From: Myxococcales bacterium
GTDB taxonomy: Bacteria > Myxococcota_A > Polyangia > Fen-1088
Direction of reading: 5' to 3'
Length of the DNA: 47,672 nucleotides
Assembly (NCBI GenBank): GCA_003158455.1
Contig: PMJO01000001.1
Coordinates: 1-47,672 of the forward strand
The position numbers and the translations under genes are program-made. Positions 27,970-36,361 of the stretch are shown here, in pieces. The first letter of the stretch is position 1. Each line of letters begins with the position of its first letter. Under the pieces are notes generated by a model. The model worked only from the letters and a program-made list of their open reading frames with translations. It did not search any database and was not told the origin of the DNA.

Positions 27970-29247
27970 ATGCGAAAACAATCGCCCTTCCCCCTCTTCG
28001 TGACGTTCCTGGCCGCCCCGCTTCTCGGGGCCGCTGCCTGCAGCAACTCCTCCTCGGGAGCCATCCGACCCGCGGATGCCGCAGCGGCGAGGGATGGCGC
28101 GCCAGTTCTCCAGAACACTGGCGGGACAGGTGGCGCCACCGGGGGAACAGGCGAAAGCACGAGCATGGGCGGAAGCACCAGCGCAGGCGGAAGCACCAAC
28201 GCAGGCGGGCGCACGAGCACAGGTACGGGCGGGAACAAGAGCACAGGCACGGGCGGAAGCACGAGCGCAGGCGGGAACACGAGCACGGGCACGGGCGGAA
28301 GCACGAACGCAGGCGGGCGCACGAGCACGGGCGGAAGCACGAGCACGGGCGGAAGCACGAATACAGGCACGGGCGGGCGCACAGACACAGGCGGGCGCAC
28401 GGGCACCGGTGTGGGTGGAAACACGGGTACGGGTGGAAATGCTGCTGCCGGCGGCAGGGATGGCACCGGCGGCGCTGTGGTGCCGGATGGATCAGCTGGC
28501 ACCGGCGGCACGACGGTGACGGATGGATCGCCCCCCGCAGGCAGCTGGTGGAAGCCAGTGGCGGGTCTTTCCTGGCAATGGCAGATCGGCGGCGGCACGA
28601 TCAACCCCAGTCTCGCGGTCGACGTCTTCGACATCGACTGGGAGCAGGACGCAAGCGTGGTTACGCAGCTCCATCAGGCCGGCAAGAAGGTTATCTGCTA
28701 CGTCAGCGTCGGGAGCTGGGAAGACTGGCGACCGGACGCTTCCTCGTTCCCGGCCGCGGTGCTAGGCAACGACTATCCCGGCTGGCCGGGCGAGAAGTTC
28801 GTGGACATTCGCGCGCAGGCGCTCAGGGACATCATGGCCAAGCGCCTGGACGTCTGCAAGACGAAGGGATTCGACGCGCTCGAGCCCGACAACATGGACG
28901 TCTTCAGCGACAATTCGGGCTTCCCCCTGACCCAGTCCGATGGTGTCGACTACGCGAAGTGGCTGGCGACCGAATGCCACGCGCGCGGCATGGGTATCGT
29001 GCAAAAAAACGCGTCCGAGATCACGGCCAACATCCAGTCCGTCTACGACGGGGCGCTGACCGAGGATTGCTACAACGACGGCTGGTGCGCCGACATGCAA
29101 CCATACATCGACGCGAACAAGCCTGTGTTCGCCTGCGAGTACACGAGCAGCATTTTCGCCGCGGCCTGCGCCTGGGGCAAACCCAAGAAGTACAGCTTCA
29201 TCCTCAAGAGCCTGGATCTGAATGCGCCGGTGACGTTCTGCCCGTGA
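27970..29247 (+). CDS. GH114-like endo-alpha-1,4-polygalactosaminidase lipoprotein with long linker
   Basis: 425 residues. ATG 27970 has AAGGA 3 bases upstream; the longer open frame back to 27619 overlaps the divergent GH114 gene and is rejected. The signal peptide PLFVTFLAAPLLGAAAC gives Cys24. Residues ~45-188 are a repetitive Gly/Ser/Thr/Asn linker. The GH114 domain (~190-425) shows LSWQWQIGGG, FDIDWEQDASVV, GKKVICYVSVGSWEDWRPD, FDALEPDNMDVFSDNSGFPLT and LTEDCYNDGWC. It is clearly a paralogue of the 27049 protein, but only this copy carries the linker. Probable secreted exopolysaccharide hydrolase on the outer membrane. Confidence 0.88.
   Translation: MRKQSPFPLFVTFLAAPLLGAAACSNSSSGAIRPADAAAARDGAPVLQNTGGTGGATGGTGESTSMGGSTSAGGSTNAGGRTSTGTGGNKSTGTGGSTSAGGNTSTGTGGSTNAGGRTSTGGSTSTGGSTNTGTGGRTDTGGRTGTGVGGNTGTGGNAAAGGRDGTGGAVVPDGSAGTGGTTVTDGSPPAGSWWKPVAGLSWQWQIGGGTINPSLAVDVFDIDWEQDASVVTQLHQAGKKVICYVSVGSWEDWRPDASSFPAAVLGNDYPGWPGEKFVDIRAQALRDIMAKRLDVCKTKGFDALEPDNMDVFSDNSGFPLTQSDGVDYAKWLATECHARGMGIVQKNASEITANIQSVYDGALTEDCYNDGWCADMQPYIDANKPVFACEYTSSIFAAACAWGKPKKYSFILKSLDLNAPVTFCP
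28115..28440 (+). repeat. Minisatellite-like linker-coding repeat in the GH114 gene
   Basis: Imperfect tandem units built on GGCGGAAGCACGAGC and GGCACGGGCGGAAGC encode GGSTS/GGRTS/GTGGN peptides. Unit length varies, and neighbours are near identical, as expected for slippage or unequal exchange. The frame is kept throughout. Confidence 0.85.
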
Positions 29248-29266
29248 AAGCCGCCCAGCTGTGTTG

Positions 29267-30538
29267 CTAGGCGACCGAGGCGAAAAGCTGGGACCAGGCC
29301 GCTTGCAACTCGGGCGCCACCGCGAACAGGCGCGCCTCAATCCGGCTCGCATCGCCTTCGGGTTCGCAGCGCGCGACCACGGCCCACACATCGAGCGGTT
29401 GTTTGGGTGTCTCCACCGCGAGCCGGATCATGCTGTTTTCGCGGATCTTGATCTTGCCGACAAAGGCGATTCCATCGCGCGACAGATAGGTGCCCTGGCA
29501 GGCGACGTTGCCACTCGAACGCAGAAGGCCCACTTTCAGCTCCACCGGCTTGTACGGCGGCGCGAGCGCGCTCGGCGGCCGTGAGACTTGGCTCGACGGC
29601 ACGGCAACGAATTCGGGCACCGCGGTTGTCTCGTCGATGGCGCTGACCGAGGCGGCCACGGTGGACAGGATAGTCACCATGTACTCAGCCTCGTCGATCC
29701 GCAGGGGCGCCGCCTTCATCAAGTCGCTGGTATTGGGATGGGGCTCCTTGTCCAGGGCCTCCACCAGCTTGTCGGCCACGCCGACGATGTCCACCATCGC
29801 CCGATAGCTACCGGATCGCTCCGGTGTGTGATGGTTCGCGATCACCGAACAGAGCAAGGGTGACAAGTTCCAGCGCTGGGCGGTGATGAGGCCGATCTTG
29901 AGGTGCACCTGTTCGGCCGCATCGGCCCAGCACGCCTCGGACAAAACGCGCTTGTCGTGGGTGCGCCCGATAATGTCTTCAAACCCGGCCACCGCCACCA
30001 CCCGTCCGAAGTCATGCAGCAGCCCGCACACATATGCCTCTTCCGCGTCAGCCTGGCGCCAGTAGGCCAAGGCCCGACAGCACAACGCCGACACCAACGC
30101 TTGTCGCCAGACCCGAAAGCGAACCGCGGCCAGCGGCCCGCACTCGATGGCAAAGCCGCCCACACTGAGAGCCAGGGCGATGCGCGCCACCTCGGTCGCG
30201 CCGATGCGCATGATGGCCGCACCTAGGGTGGTAGTGGGCGTGACCCGACGGTAGACCGCTGAGTTGGCGTAGCGGAGCAGAGTTGCGGCCAGGCTCTGAT
30301 CCTCGCCCGCAATCCTCTCCAGCTCGCCAATTCCATAGTCGCCCCGGGCAATGACCCGGCGCAGGCGCACGGCAACCGCAGGATAGGGCGGAATGCGCAG
30401 GGCATTCCGATTCATCAAGTCGATGACGCGAGGAATCAGGTCAGCAGCGTCGGTCACAGGTTTGCAGTCTACCCGCGTTGCCGTCGGTCTCAAAGCAGCC
30501 TGTGCGGACGAAAGGCTCATTGGCTCGCGCGCTGTCAC
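29267..30538 (-). CDS. HDOD signalling protein fused to a PilZ-like C-terminal domain
   Basis: 423 residues. The GTG start overlaps the previous stop (GTGA) and has GGAGG 8 bases upstream. The HDOD domain (~45-245) has LMNRNALRIPPYPAVAVRL, IAGEDQSLAATLLRYANSAVYRR, AIMRIGATEVARIAL, VCGLLHDFGRVVAV and VIANHHTPE. The C-terminal ~95 residues (KPVELKVGLLRS...TYLSRDGIAFVGKIKI...LDVWAVVARCEPEGDASRIEARL) resemble PilZ. They keep the SxxG turn, but no clear RxxxR c-di-GMP motif is seen, so nucleotide binding is uncertain. It is last in a four-gene operon with two other HDOD genes and a hybrid kinase. Confidence 0.82.
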   Translation of the reverse strand: MTAREPMSLSSAQAALRPTATRVDCKPVTDAADLIPRVIDLMNRNALRIPPYPAVAVRLRRVIARGDYGIGELERIAGEDQSLAATLLRYANSAVYRRVTPTTTLGAAIMRIGATEVARIALALSVGGFAIECGPLAAVRFRVWRQALVSALCCRALAYWRQADAEEAYVCGLLHDFGRVVAVAGFEDIIGRTHDKRVLSEACWADAAEQVHLKIGLITAQRWNLSPLLCSVIANHHTPERSGSYRAMVDIVGVADKLVEALDKEPHPNTSDLMKAAPLRIDEAEYMVTILSTVAASVSAIDETTAVPEFVAVPSSQVSRPPSALAPPYKPVELKVGLLRSSGNVACQGTYLSRDGIAFVGKIKIRENSMIRLAVETPKQPLDVWAVVARCEPEGDASRIEARLFAVAPELQAAWSQLFASVA

Positions 30539-31506
30539 CGATTGGACCTCCGGATTTTGCTTCGATCTTCCGGTGTGGCCGCCCCTATGATCGCCCCACG
30601 CTCGAGAGTGGAAATCAGTCTCCTGGCCTCCTGCCCCAGCTTGTCCACGCGCGCTTGGTCGAACCCCAGCGCATTGCGCGCATGGGCGAGGGCGCTGTCG
30701 CTGGTCACATCGCAGTCGTGCCCATAGAGCACGATGCCCAGCCCCAGATCACGGGTAAGGTCTTCGGCCACCGCCACCACCGCGGCCAGCGGGTGCACCA
30801 ATCCATCGATCACGACATCGTGGTGGTGGCCGAGCACGAGCTGCACGTCGACGGGTAGCTTCCAGAGGCCAGCCACCACCGCCGAGGCCTCCTGGTGACA
30901 CTGCTGCAACGCAATCCCCAATAGGGATGGGGCGAAACTCGCCGCGGTTTTCTTCTGTTCGCCAAGCACGATGAGCGCCGCCGCCATTCCGATGTCGTGC
31001 AGCAGACCACAGAGAAAGGCGTACTCCGAGGCGATAGAGGTGAAACTGGACACCATGCGGGCCAGGTGCGCGCAGACCGTACTGTGGCGGCGTACCATTT
31101 CCATCGGTTCGGAATAGGCCTGCGAGCGGAAGACGCGCGTGTTCAACGACACTTCCCAGGCGATCTCCGACAGGTTGCGCAGACCCAGACGAACCACTGC
31201 GTCCTGCAGCGAGGTGATGGCACCCACGGGCGCGAAAGCCGCGGACTGCGCGATCTTGAGCACCCGCCCCGCGAGCATGGGGTCCTTTCTCATCACTTCC
31301 ACCACCTTGGCCGCGTCCACATCCGGCTCTCGGGTGAGCGCGTGTACTTCCAGGGCCGCTGCGGGCAGCAGGGGAGGCGTGTAGCCGGGCGAGGCGAAAT
31401 GCGCGCGCAGGCGCGCCGCGAATTGCATCGCCGATTCGACTAGGATTCCATCGCTGGCGATAGCGTGTTCGCCTTGACCGTAACCAGGGTTGTTGGTGTG
31501 AATCAT
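30535..31506 (-). CDS. HDOD domain protein
   Basis: 323 residues; ATG 31506 has AAAGGA ~11 bases upstream. The HDOD domain spans ~40-250: LPAAALEVHALTREPDVDAAKVVEVMRKDPMLAGRVLKIAQSAAF, AVVRLGLRNLSEIAWEV, FLCGLLHDIGMAAALIVL and LVLGHHHDVVIDG. HDOD proteins are HD-superfamily members usually thought to be non-catalytic output or scaffold modules in signalling. Here several His/Asp residues of the HD signature remain, so activity cannot be excluded. The stop overlaps the next HDOD gene, and 27 bases separate it from the preceding one. Confidence 0.87.
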   Translation of the reverse strand: MIHTNNPGYGQGEHAIASDGILVESAMQFAARLRAHFASPGYTPPLLPAAALEVHALTREPDVDAAKVVEVMRKDPMLAGRVLKIAQSAAFAPVGAITSLQDAVVRLGLRNLSEIAWEVSLNTRVFRSQAYSEPMEMVRRHSTVCAHLARMVSSFTSIASEYAFLCGLLHDIGMAAALIVLGEQKKTAASFAPSLLGIALQQCHQEASAVVAGLWKLPVDVQLVLGHHHDVVIDGLVHPLAAVVAVAEDLTRDLGLGIVLYGHDCDVTSDSALAHARNALGFDQARVDKLGQEARRLISTLERGAIIGAATPEDRSKIRRSNR

Positions 31507-31533
31507 CGTCGGTGGTTTCCTTTGCCTCGCCGG

Positions 31534-32463
31534 CTAGCGGAAGATCACCAGGGCCTCGCCGCGAAGCCTGGGCGCCTCGACAAGGGTGGCGGCGATATCG
31601 CCTTCGCAGAGACCGGCGCGATTCGCATCCGAGCCGTCGGCCAGGCGTTTGGCCGTGGCTCCGTCGATCGGCTTGTCGCTGCTCACCAAGATGTCGATCA
31701 CGTCCGCGACGCGCAGAAGGGCCACCAGGACCGCCAGCGAACCTCCTGCCTGGTTGGCGCGCGTCGGTTGGTGGTGCCAGGCCACTACCTTGGGTAAGGG
31801 ACTGGGCAGGCCCCACTTGGCCAGGACATGCCCACCCAGAACTGCGTGATCGTAGCCGAGAAATTCGCGTTCCCGGAGGTGGAGCTCGTCGGTAGTGCCC
31901 ACCGCGCTCCCCAGCAACGCCGCATAGGTCTGATGGCGGGTCTGCATGAGGAGGAGCTTGCCGATATCATGCAGAAGCCCCGCCAAGAAAGCGACCCCAG
32001 GAACAACGCCGTCGCCCCCGCGGTAGGCCAGATCGCGCACGATAGCGGCGGTTCCCACGCAGTGCTCGCGCACCGCCTTGCCCGCGCCCTTGACGTCAGC
32101 AAAAGTCGCCATGGCCGCCATGCCCGCGGCCAGGTCGGTCACCGCACGCGCGCCCATCCTGACTATGGCGTCCTGGATTGAGGCGCAGGGCAGCCGAGTT
32201 TGAAACGCGACTGAATTGGCCACGCGAAGAATGCGGGCGGCCAGGGCCGGATCCTCCTCGATGAGATCGCGCACCTGCTCCGTCTTGAAGTCGGGGCGCG
32301 AAACGCAAGCAATCACCTTCTGCACGACGACCGGGAAGGGCCGCAGTCCCTCCAGCTCGGCCAAGTGAGCGGCGAGGCTCTTTGCTGCCTTGGCATCGGC
32401 GATACTCTGATCGTCCTCGCCAAACCATAGTTCCTCAAGCACCGATTGTGATAGTTTGGCCAC
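31534..32463 (-). CDS. HDOD domain protein
   Basis: 309 residues with a GTG start and a GGGGG purine run ~9 bases upstream. The HDOD domain (~35-250) includes LEGLRPFPVVVQKVIACV, LIEEDPALAARILRVANSVAFQTR, AIVRMGARAVTDLAAGMA, FLAGLLHDIGKLLLM and KVVAWHHQPTRA. A ~50-residue C-terminal tail follows. It starts 18 bases after the hybrid kinase gene and precedes two more HDOD genes, so the kinase's phosphorylation state may be read out through these proteins; that link is inferred from the operon. Confidence 0.87.
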   Translation of the reverse strand: MAKLSQSVLEELWFGEDDQSIADAKAAKSLAAHLAELEGLRPFPVVVQKVIACVSRPDFKTEQVRDLIEEDPALAARILRVANSVAFQTRLPCASIQDAIVRMGARAVTDLAAGMAAMATFADVKGAGKAVREHCVGTAAIVRDLAYRGGDGVVPGVAFLAGLLHDIGKLLLMQTRHQTYAALLGSAVGTTDELHLREREFLGYDHAVLGGHVLAKWGLPSPLPKVVAWHHQPTRANQAGGSLAVLVALLRVADVIDILVSSDKPIDGATAKRLADGSDANRAGLCEGDIAATLVEAPRLRGEALVIFR

Positions 32464-32480
32464 GGCACCCGTCCCCCTTC

Positions 32481-34250
32481 TCAGTTGGTCGCCACCGAAC
32501 GGACGGCGGCCTCAAGTTGGGCCAAGTCGAATGGCTTGTCCAAGTGACGATTGGGCACGCTGTCGAGAAATGTGCGGGCCCGTTCGGTAAAAGCCCCTCC
32601 GGTCATAAACAGAATCCGTTTGGACAAGTCCGGCTTGGACTGGACCAGCTCCTCGTAGATGTCCATGCCCGTCACCTCGGGCATCATGAGGTCGCACACG
32701 ATGACGTCGTAGCCGCAGTCGTGGCGCAGAAGCTCCAGCGCCTGGCGGCCGTCGTTGACGAAACTCGCATTCCAGTAGCGACTGATGCAGCGACGCAACG
32801 ACGTGCCCAAGGCGGTTTCGTCGTCAATCAGCAACACGCGCAAACGGCGCTCGTCAGGCACACCCACGTCGTGGGGCGAGAGCGGCTTTGCCTCCTCGGC
32901 TTTGGGCATGCCTTCGGCTGGGGGCATGATGAGGCGCACGGTGGTTCCCGAGCCCACCTGACTTTCGATGTAGATCTCCCCCTTCAGCGCGGTCACGATG
33001 CGGTGAACGATAGCCAAGCCAAGACCGGTTCCCTTGCCCACCGCTTTGGTGGTGAAGAAGGGATCGAAGACGCGTGGCAAGACCTCGCTTGGGATGCCCA
33101 CGCCGCTGTCCTGAATCTGAACCACGGCACGACCCATCCGGTCGGTGGTGGTGGAAATGCGAATCTCATTGTTGGGCACGTTGCCTTCGGGAATGGCCTG
33201 GGCGGCATTGATGAGCAGGTTGAGGAACACCTGTGCGATGCGCGACTCGTTGGCGTCCACCATTGGCGTCTCGCCGTATTGGCGCACCACCTCGGCGCGG
33301 TACTTGATCTCGTTGCGCGCCATGCGCAGGGCGGATTCCATGATGGCGCAGATGTCGACCGGCCAGACTCGCTCGCCCCCACCACCGGTGGAGAACGAGC
33401 GCAGGTCGCGCACGATGTCCTTTACGCGTTGGGCGCCCTCGCGTGCCTCGTGTAACGGCCGGTCCAGGGCTTCGAGTTGGGGCACCAATTCGGCTGCCTT
33501 GTGCGCGCCCCCGCTGGTCAATTGGCCGGAGATTCTCTGCACCTCGCTAGTCACGTACTCGAGGTTCATGCTCACGTAGAGCAGCGGGTTGTTGATTTCG
33601 TGCGCCACCCCCGCGGCCAGGGTGCCGAGAGACGCCAGCCGGTCGGCCAGCATGAGGTGGCCCTGAAGCTGCTTGCGTTCGGTGACGTCACGGCAGAGCA
33701 GAACCACGGCGCGCTCACCTTGAAACTCAGTGATCAAGTAGAACACGTCCAAAGTGGCGCGGCTTCCGTCGCGGCAGAGAAAGTCAACCTCGGCGGAGGG
33801 CGCCGGCCTTCCGCTGGACAGCATCTCGCGCAAGCGTTCGGCCTGGAATTCGCGATCCTTTCCTTCGATCAGGTCGAAGAACTCGTGCGTGGTCAGCTCT
33901 TCCGCGCTTTCGCAGTGAAGCGCGTCCACCGCGGCGCGGTTGGCATAGACGATGCGTCCGCTCGCGCACACCAGGACTGGCTCAGGTGCGACCTCGACCA
34001 GGCTGACCAATCGCTCGTCGGCCTTGGCGGTCACCGCAGCAAGGCGCGTCGTGTACGTCCCGGCCTTGCCGTGGCTCGCTGCGCGTCTTAGGGCGTAGCC
34101 GGCAGCCAATCCCAGCACCGATAGGGCTAGCACTCCCGCCGCGACCATCGGTCCCCGCACGACACCAAACAGCACGACCATCGCAGCCAACCCGCCGACC
34201 ACGAAGAGCGGGGAAAGATAGCGCGAGTTGAGAATCTTCATGGCCTGCAT
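32481..34250 (-). CDS. Hybrid sensor histidine kinase (PAS, HisKA, HATPase, C-terminal receiver)
   Basis: 589 residues. ATG 34250 has AGGAA 8 bases upstream. Two TM helices (~11-31 and 34-55) are followed by a PAS domain (~80-195, with the tail [11 protein letters not shown]). The H-box [15 protein letters not shown] places the phospho-His at 217. The ATPase domain has [38 protein letters not shown]. The C-terminal receiver (~469-589) has Asp475-Asp476 and Asp476-region acidic residues, phospho-acceptor Asp520 ([13 protein letters not shown]) and Lys572. There is no periplasmic domain, so it probably senses inside the cell or membrane. It is first in the operon with three HDOD genes. Confidence 0.9.
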   Translation of the reverse strand: MQAMKILNSRYLSPLFVVGGLAAMVVLFGVVRGPMVAAGVLALSVLGLAAGYALRRAASHGKAGTYTTRLAAVTAKADERLVSLVEVAPEPVLVCASGRIVYANRAAVDALHCESAEELTTHEFFDLIEGKDREFQAERLREMLSSGRPAPSAEVDFLCRDGSRATLDVFYLITEFQGERAVVLLCRDVTERKQLQGHLMLADRLASLGTLAAGVAHEINNPLLYVSMNLEYVTSEVQRISGQLTSGGAHKAAELVPQLEALDRPLHEAREGAQRVKDIVRDLRSFSTGGGGERVWPVDICAIMESALRMARNEIKYRAEVVRQYGETPMVDANESRIAQVFLNLLINAAQAIPEGNVPNNEIRISTTTDRMGRAVVQIQDSGVGIPSEVLPRVFDPFFTTKAVGKGTGLGLAIVHRIVTALKGEIYIESQVGSGTTVRLIMPPAEGMPKAEEAKPLSPHDVGVPDERRLRVLLIDDETALGTSLRRCISRYWNASFVNDGRQALELLRHDCGYDVIVCDLMMPEVTGMDIYEELVQSKPDLSKRILFMTGGAFTERARTFLDSVPNRHLDKPFDLAQLEAAVRSVATN

Positions 34251-34266
34251 GTCCGGTTTCCTGCTT

Positions 34267-34345
34267 TCGCGTGGGGATCCCGCCGGCTTGGCCGGCGGCG
34301 TACCATCGCGGGAGGGTTTGGGAACCCTCCCAGGGTTCCCATGTC
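34267..34345. repeat. Double-hairpin dispersed repeat, copy 2 (intergenic)
   Basis: It starts with TCGCGTGGGGA. Hairpin 1 is perfect (CGCCGGC 34281-34287, loop TTG, GCCGGCG 34291-34297). Then comes CCATCGCGGGAGGG. Hairpin 2 is perfect (GGGAACCCT 34320-34328, loop CCC, AGGGTTCCC 34332-34340). It has the same element order and flanks as 9250-9329. It fills most of the 93 bases between the membrane HExxH gene and the hybrid kinase gene. Confidence 0.85.
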
Positions 34346-35165
34346 AAAGTCCAAAGGCGATACCGGTCACGCTCAGCTTGGCGACGCGGTTGAGCCAGGC
34401 CAGCCAGCGGGCGCCGGGATGAAAGTAGCGGGCGATGTCTACGGCGGCGATGCCCAATATCATTGAGCTGAGCAAGAAGCGCGGAGCCGTGCCGTCACGG
34501 TAAATGCCGCGGATGTCACCGTCGGTGGGCTCCAGGCCTGCCCAGTTGGCGAGCACGTAGCCGATGGACATCAGGGTATTGAAGGCGAGCATGCCCTTGC
34601 GAAAGGGCGCGTTGTCCATGCGCAGTCCCGGTCGCCGGGTCAGGATGACCTCGTCTTCATATTGCTGGCACTGGAGGCCGGCCGACACGATGGTGTACAG
34701 CCCGGCCCGGCCTGGCGAAAAGGGCTCGCCATCGTGCTTCTTGCAGTCGCCACCCCGGCAGCGGATTGACGGGACGATGGCAAAGTAGGGGATGAAGCCC
34801 ATGAAGGTAACGGACTGGACGCCAGGCCAGTTGCCCATGGCCAGGTTGGCCAGGAGGTGGCAGGTTTCGTGCGCTGCCAGTGCGGTGACCGCGCCGCTGG
34901 CGAAGATTGCGGCGGAGCGCCATGGCAACGGCGGAGGGGTCGCCACGGGCGGCGGGACGGCTGCATGCAGCTCGGGGCTCGCGGACTGCTCTGAAGCCGG
35001 CCGCGCTGTCCCAGCCGGTGGCAGGCCCCCGGGGGGCGATGCGGGCAGGGGCGTTTCCTGAGCGGCGGTCGGCCCGGTGGCCAGCGTAGGAGCAAGGCAC
35101 ACGAACGCCGCAAGAGCGTGGCGGGGCCGGCGGCCCCGAACTAGCACCGGCGGGCTGTCCCTCAT
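34344..35165 (-). CDS. Membrane protein with HExxH motif (putative metallopeptidase, M50-like)
   Basis: 273 residues. An N-terminal signal-like segment (ALAAFVCLAPTLATGPTAA) is followed by a Pro/Ala-rich region (~38-80) and then a hydrophobic segment carrying HETCH (His99-Glu100-x-x-His103) in ALAAHETCHLLANLAMGNWPGVQSV. This is the placement of the zinc motif in intramembrane site-2-protease-like proteins. Further hydrophobic segments are FMGFIPYFAIVPSI, MLAFNTLMSIGYVLANWAGL and FLLSSMILGIAAVDIARYF. A Cys pair (RCRGGDC) is present. No exact family was recognised, and the third metal ligand is not clear. The palindromic repeat abuts its stop codon. No clear ribosome site is seen. Confidence 0.68.
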   Translation of the reverse strand: MRDSPPVLVRGRRPRHALAAFVCLAPTLATGPTAAQETPLPASPPGGLPPAGTARPASEQSASPELHAAVPPPVATPPPLPWRSAAIFASGAVTALAAHETCHLLANLAMGNWPGVQSVTFMGFIPYFAIVPSIRCRGGDCKKHDGEPFSPGRAGLYTIVSAGLQCQQYEDEVILTRRPGLRMDNAPFRKGMLAFNTLMSIGYVLANWAGLEPTDGDIRGIYRDGTAPRFLLSSMILGIAAVDIARYFHPGARWLAWLNRVAKLSVTGIAFGL

Positions 35166-35175
35166 TGCGACAGAT

Positions 35176-36267
35176 CTACGGGCGAATCCAGTTCACAACG
35201 AAGAGACCGTGCCCGCCCTGGATGCCGGCTCCTGAGAGGGCGCCACCCGCGTCCGTGCTCAGAACGTTGTCGGGCCAGGGGCCATCCTGCGGTGCGCGGG
35301 GGCTCAGAATGCAGCTCGAATCGCTGCACTGATCGAGCTTCCAGGCCACGCCGCTGATGTTGTTTTGCGCCATCCACGCGAACCAGAGGTTGGCCTCGTC
35401 CTCGCAGACGTAGTTGTGGTTGGGGGCCAGACCTCCGTCAGAGAAGGTCGCGCCGAACTCGGTCACGAAGATCGGAAGCCCAGCGGCTATGGCGGTGTCG
35501 CCCTTGTTGCGCAGCGACTGCCGGTGGCTACACGAGTAGAAGTGGAGGGTGTAGAGCAGGTTGGTCCCGGCCACCGGATCCAGCGCCGCCTCATCGACGT
35601 TCTGCGACCAGTTCGGCGTGCCCAGCACGATCAAATTGTCCGGATCCACAGCGCGGATCGCCGCGACCACAGCCTCATGGTAGGGCTTGATCGCCGCCCA
35701 GGTGTACGGGTTCGGCTCGTTGTAGGGTTCCCAAATGACGTTGGGATAGGCGCCGTACTTGGTCGCCATGGCGGCGAAGAACGCGACCGCGTCGGCCTGT
35801 TCAGTGACAGCCTGCTCGGTGTGCCAGTCGACCAGCACGTAGACGCCAAGATCGAGGGCGTGCTGGACGATCTTGTCGACCTTGGCCTGCATGGTAGTCG
35901 GAGAGGCGAGGTAGCCACCGACGCTCTGGTCGGCCCCCATCGCGGCGCGGATCACAGACAGTTTCCAGTTGTCGCGCATGTAGGCGAGCCCGGGCTCACT
36001 CTCGGCAAAAGGGGTCGACTCCCAGTTCAACCACGTGCTGCTGACACCCTTGAGCTGCACAGGTGCGCCGGTCTGGTCGACAAGCTGGGTCCCGACGACA
36101 TTGAGCTGCCCATGGATGGCCACTGGAGAACCGTCAGGGGCTGCCGAGGGCGCGGGAGGGTCGTTCCAAATGTCGACGCCGGCTGGGGGCGGATCGCTGG
36201 CGCAGGCAAGAATCAAATAGGGAGCGGTGAAGAGAATGAGAGCTATCGAGAACCTGTGCGTCTGCAT
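35176..36267 (-). CDS. Secreted GH5 endoglucanase-like lipoprotein
   Basis: 363 residues. ATG 36267 gives the signal peptide FSIALILFTAPYLILAC (lipidated Cys22); the frame is open to 36687, but that stretch overlaps the divergent VOC gene. The GH5 domain (~55-363) has GQLNVVGTQLVDQTGAPVQL and GVSSTWLNW at the start, acid/base Glu184 in NVIWEPYNEPN, LHFYSCSHRQ, and nucleophile Glu270 in PIFVTEFGATF. This motif set resembles bacterial endo-beta-1,4-glucanases of GH5. Unlike the GH5 at 255 it has only a short spacer after the lipid anchor. It is divergent from the VOC gene across 94 bases. Confidence 0.9.
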   Translation of the reverse strand: MQTHRFSIALILFTAPYLILACASDPPPAGVDIWNDPPAPSAAPDGSPVAIHGQLNVVGTQLVDQTGAPVQLKGVSSTWLNWESTPFAESEPGLAYMRDNWKLSVIRAAMGADQSVGGYLASPTTMQAKVDKIVQHALDLGVYVLVDWHTEQAVTEQADAVAFFAAMATKYGAYPNVIWEPYNEPNPYTWAAIKPYHEAVVAAIRAVDPDNLIVLGTPNWSQNVDEAALDPVAGTNLLYTLHFYSCSHRQSLRNKGDTAIAAGLPIFVTEFGATFSDGGLAPNHNYVCEDEANLWFAWMAQNNISGVAWKLDQCSDSSCILSPRAPQDGPWPDNVLSTDAGGALSGAGIQGGHGLFVVNWIRP

Positions 36268-36308
36268 CGTACATCCATCGAGGGGGGGTCGCGCAGCTTT
36301 GGTTGTAG

Positions 36309-36324
36309 CGGACCCGGGGGTCCG
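36309..36324. promoter_or_regulatory. Perfect palindrome in the GH5/VOC divergent intergenic region
   Basis: CGGACCC-GG-GGGTCCG, a 7-bp inverted repeat with a 2-base centre, sits 42 bases before the GH5 start and 38 before the VOC start. It could be an operator for one or both genes; nothing else supports this. Confidence 0.35.
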
Positions 36325-36361
36325 AGGCACGGAGGATTTTCCACGGGGTAGAGTACCTGGC

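Noticed and set aside
27849-28634. Minus-strand Pro/Val repeat ORF, and the impression of a CRISPR-like array, at the GH114 linker
   Set aside because: The repeats are short, lack unique spacers and keep the plus reading frame, so they are linker-coding tandem repeats.
27942-29270. 442-codon plus-strand ORF in a different frame from GH114
   Set aside because: Arg/His-rich composition without motifs; the overlapping frame has a lipobox and GH114 motifs.
30749-31816. 355-codon minus-strand ORF overlapping two HDOD genes
   Set aside because: It crosses the boundary between two HDOD genes in another frame and shows no domain.
32382-33455. Long plus-strand ORF opposite the hybrid kinase
   Set aside because: The minus strand encodes a full HisKA/HATPase/receiver series there.
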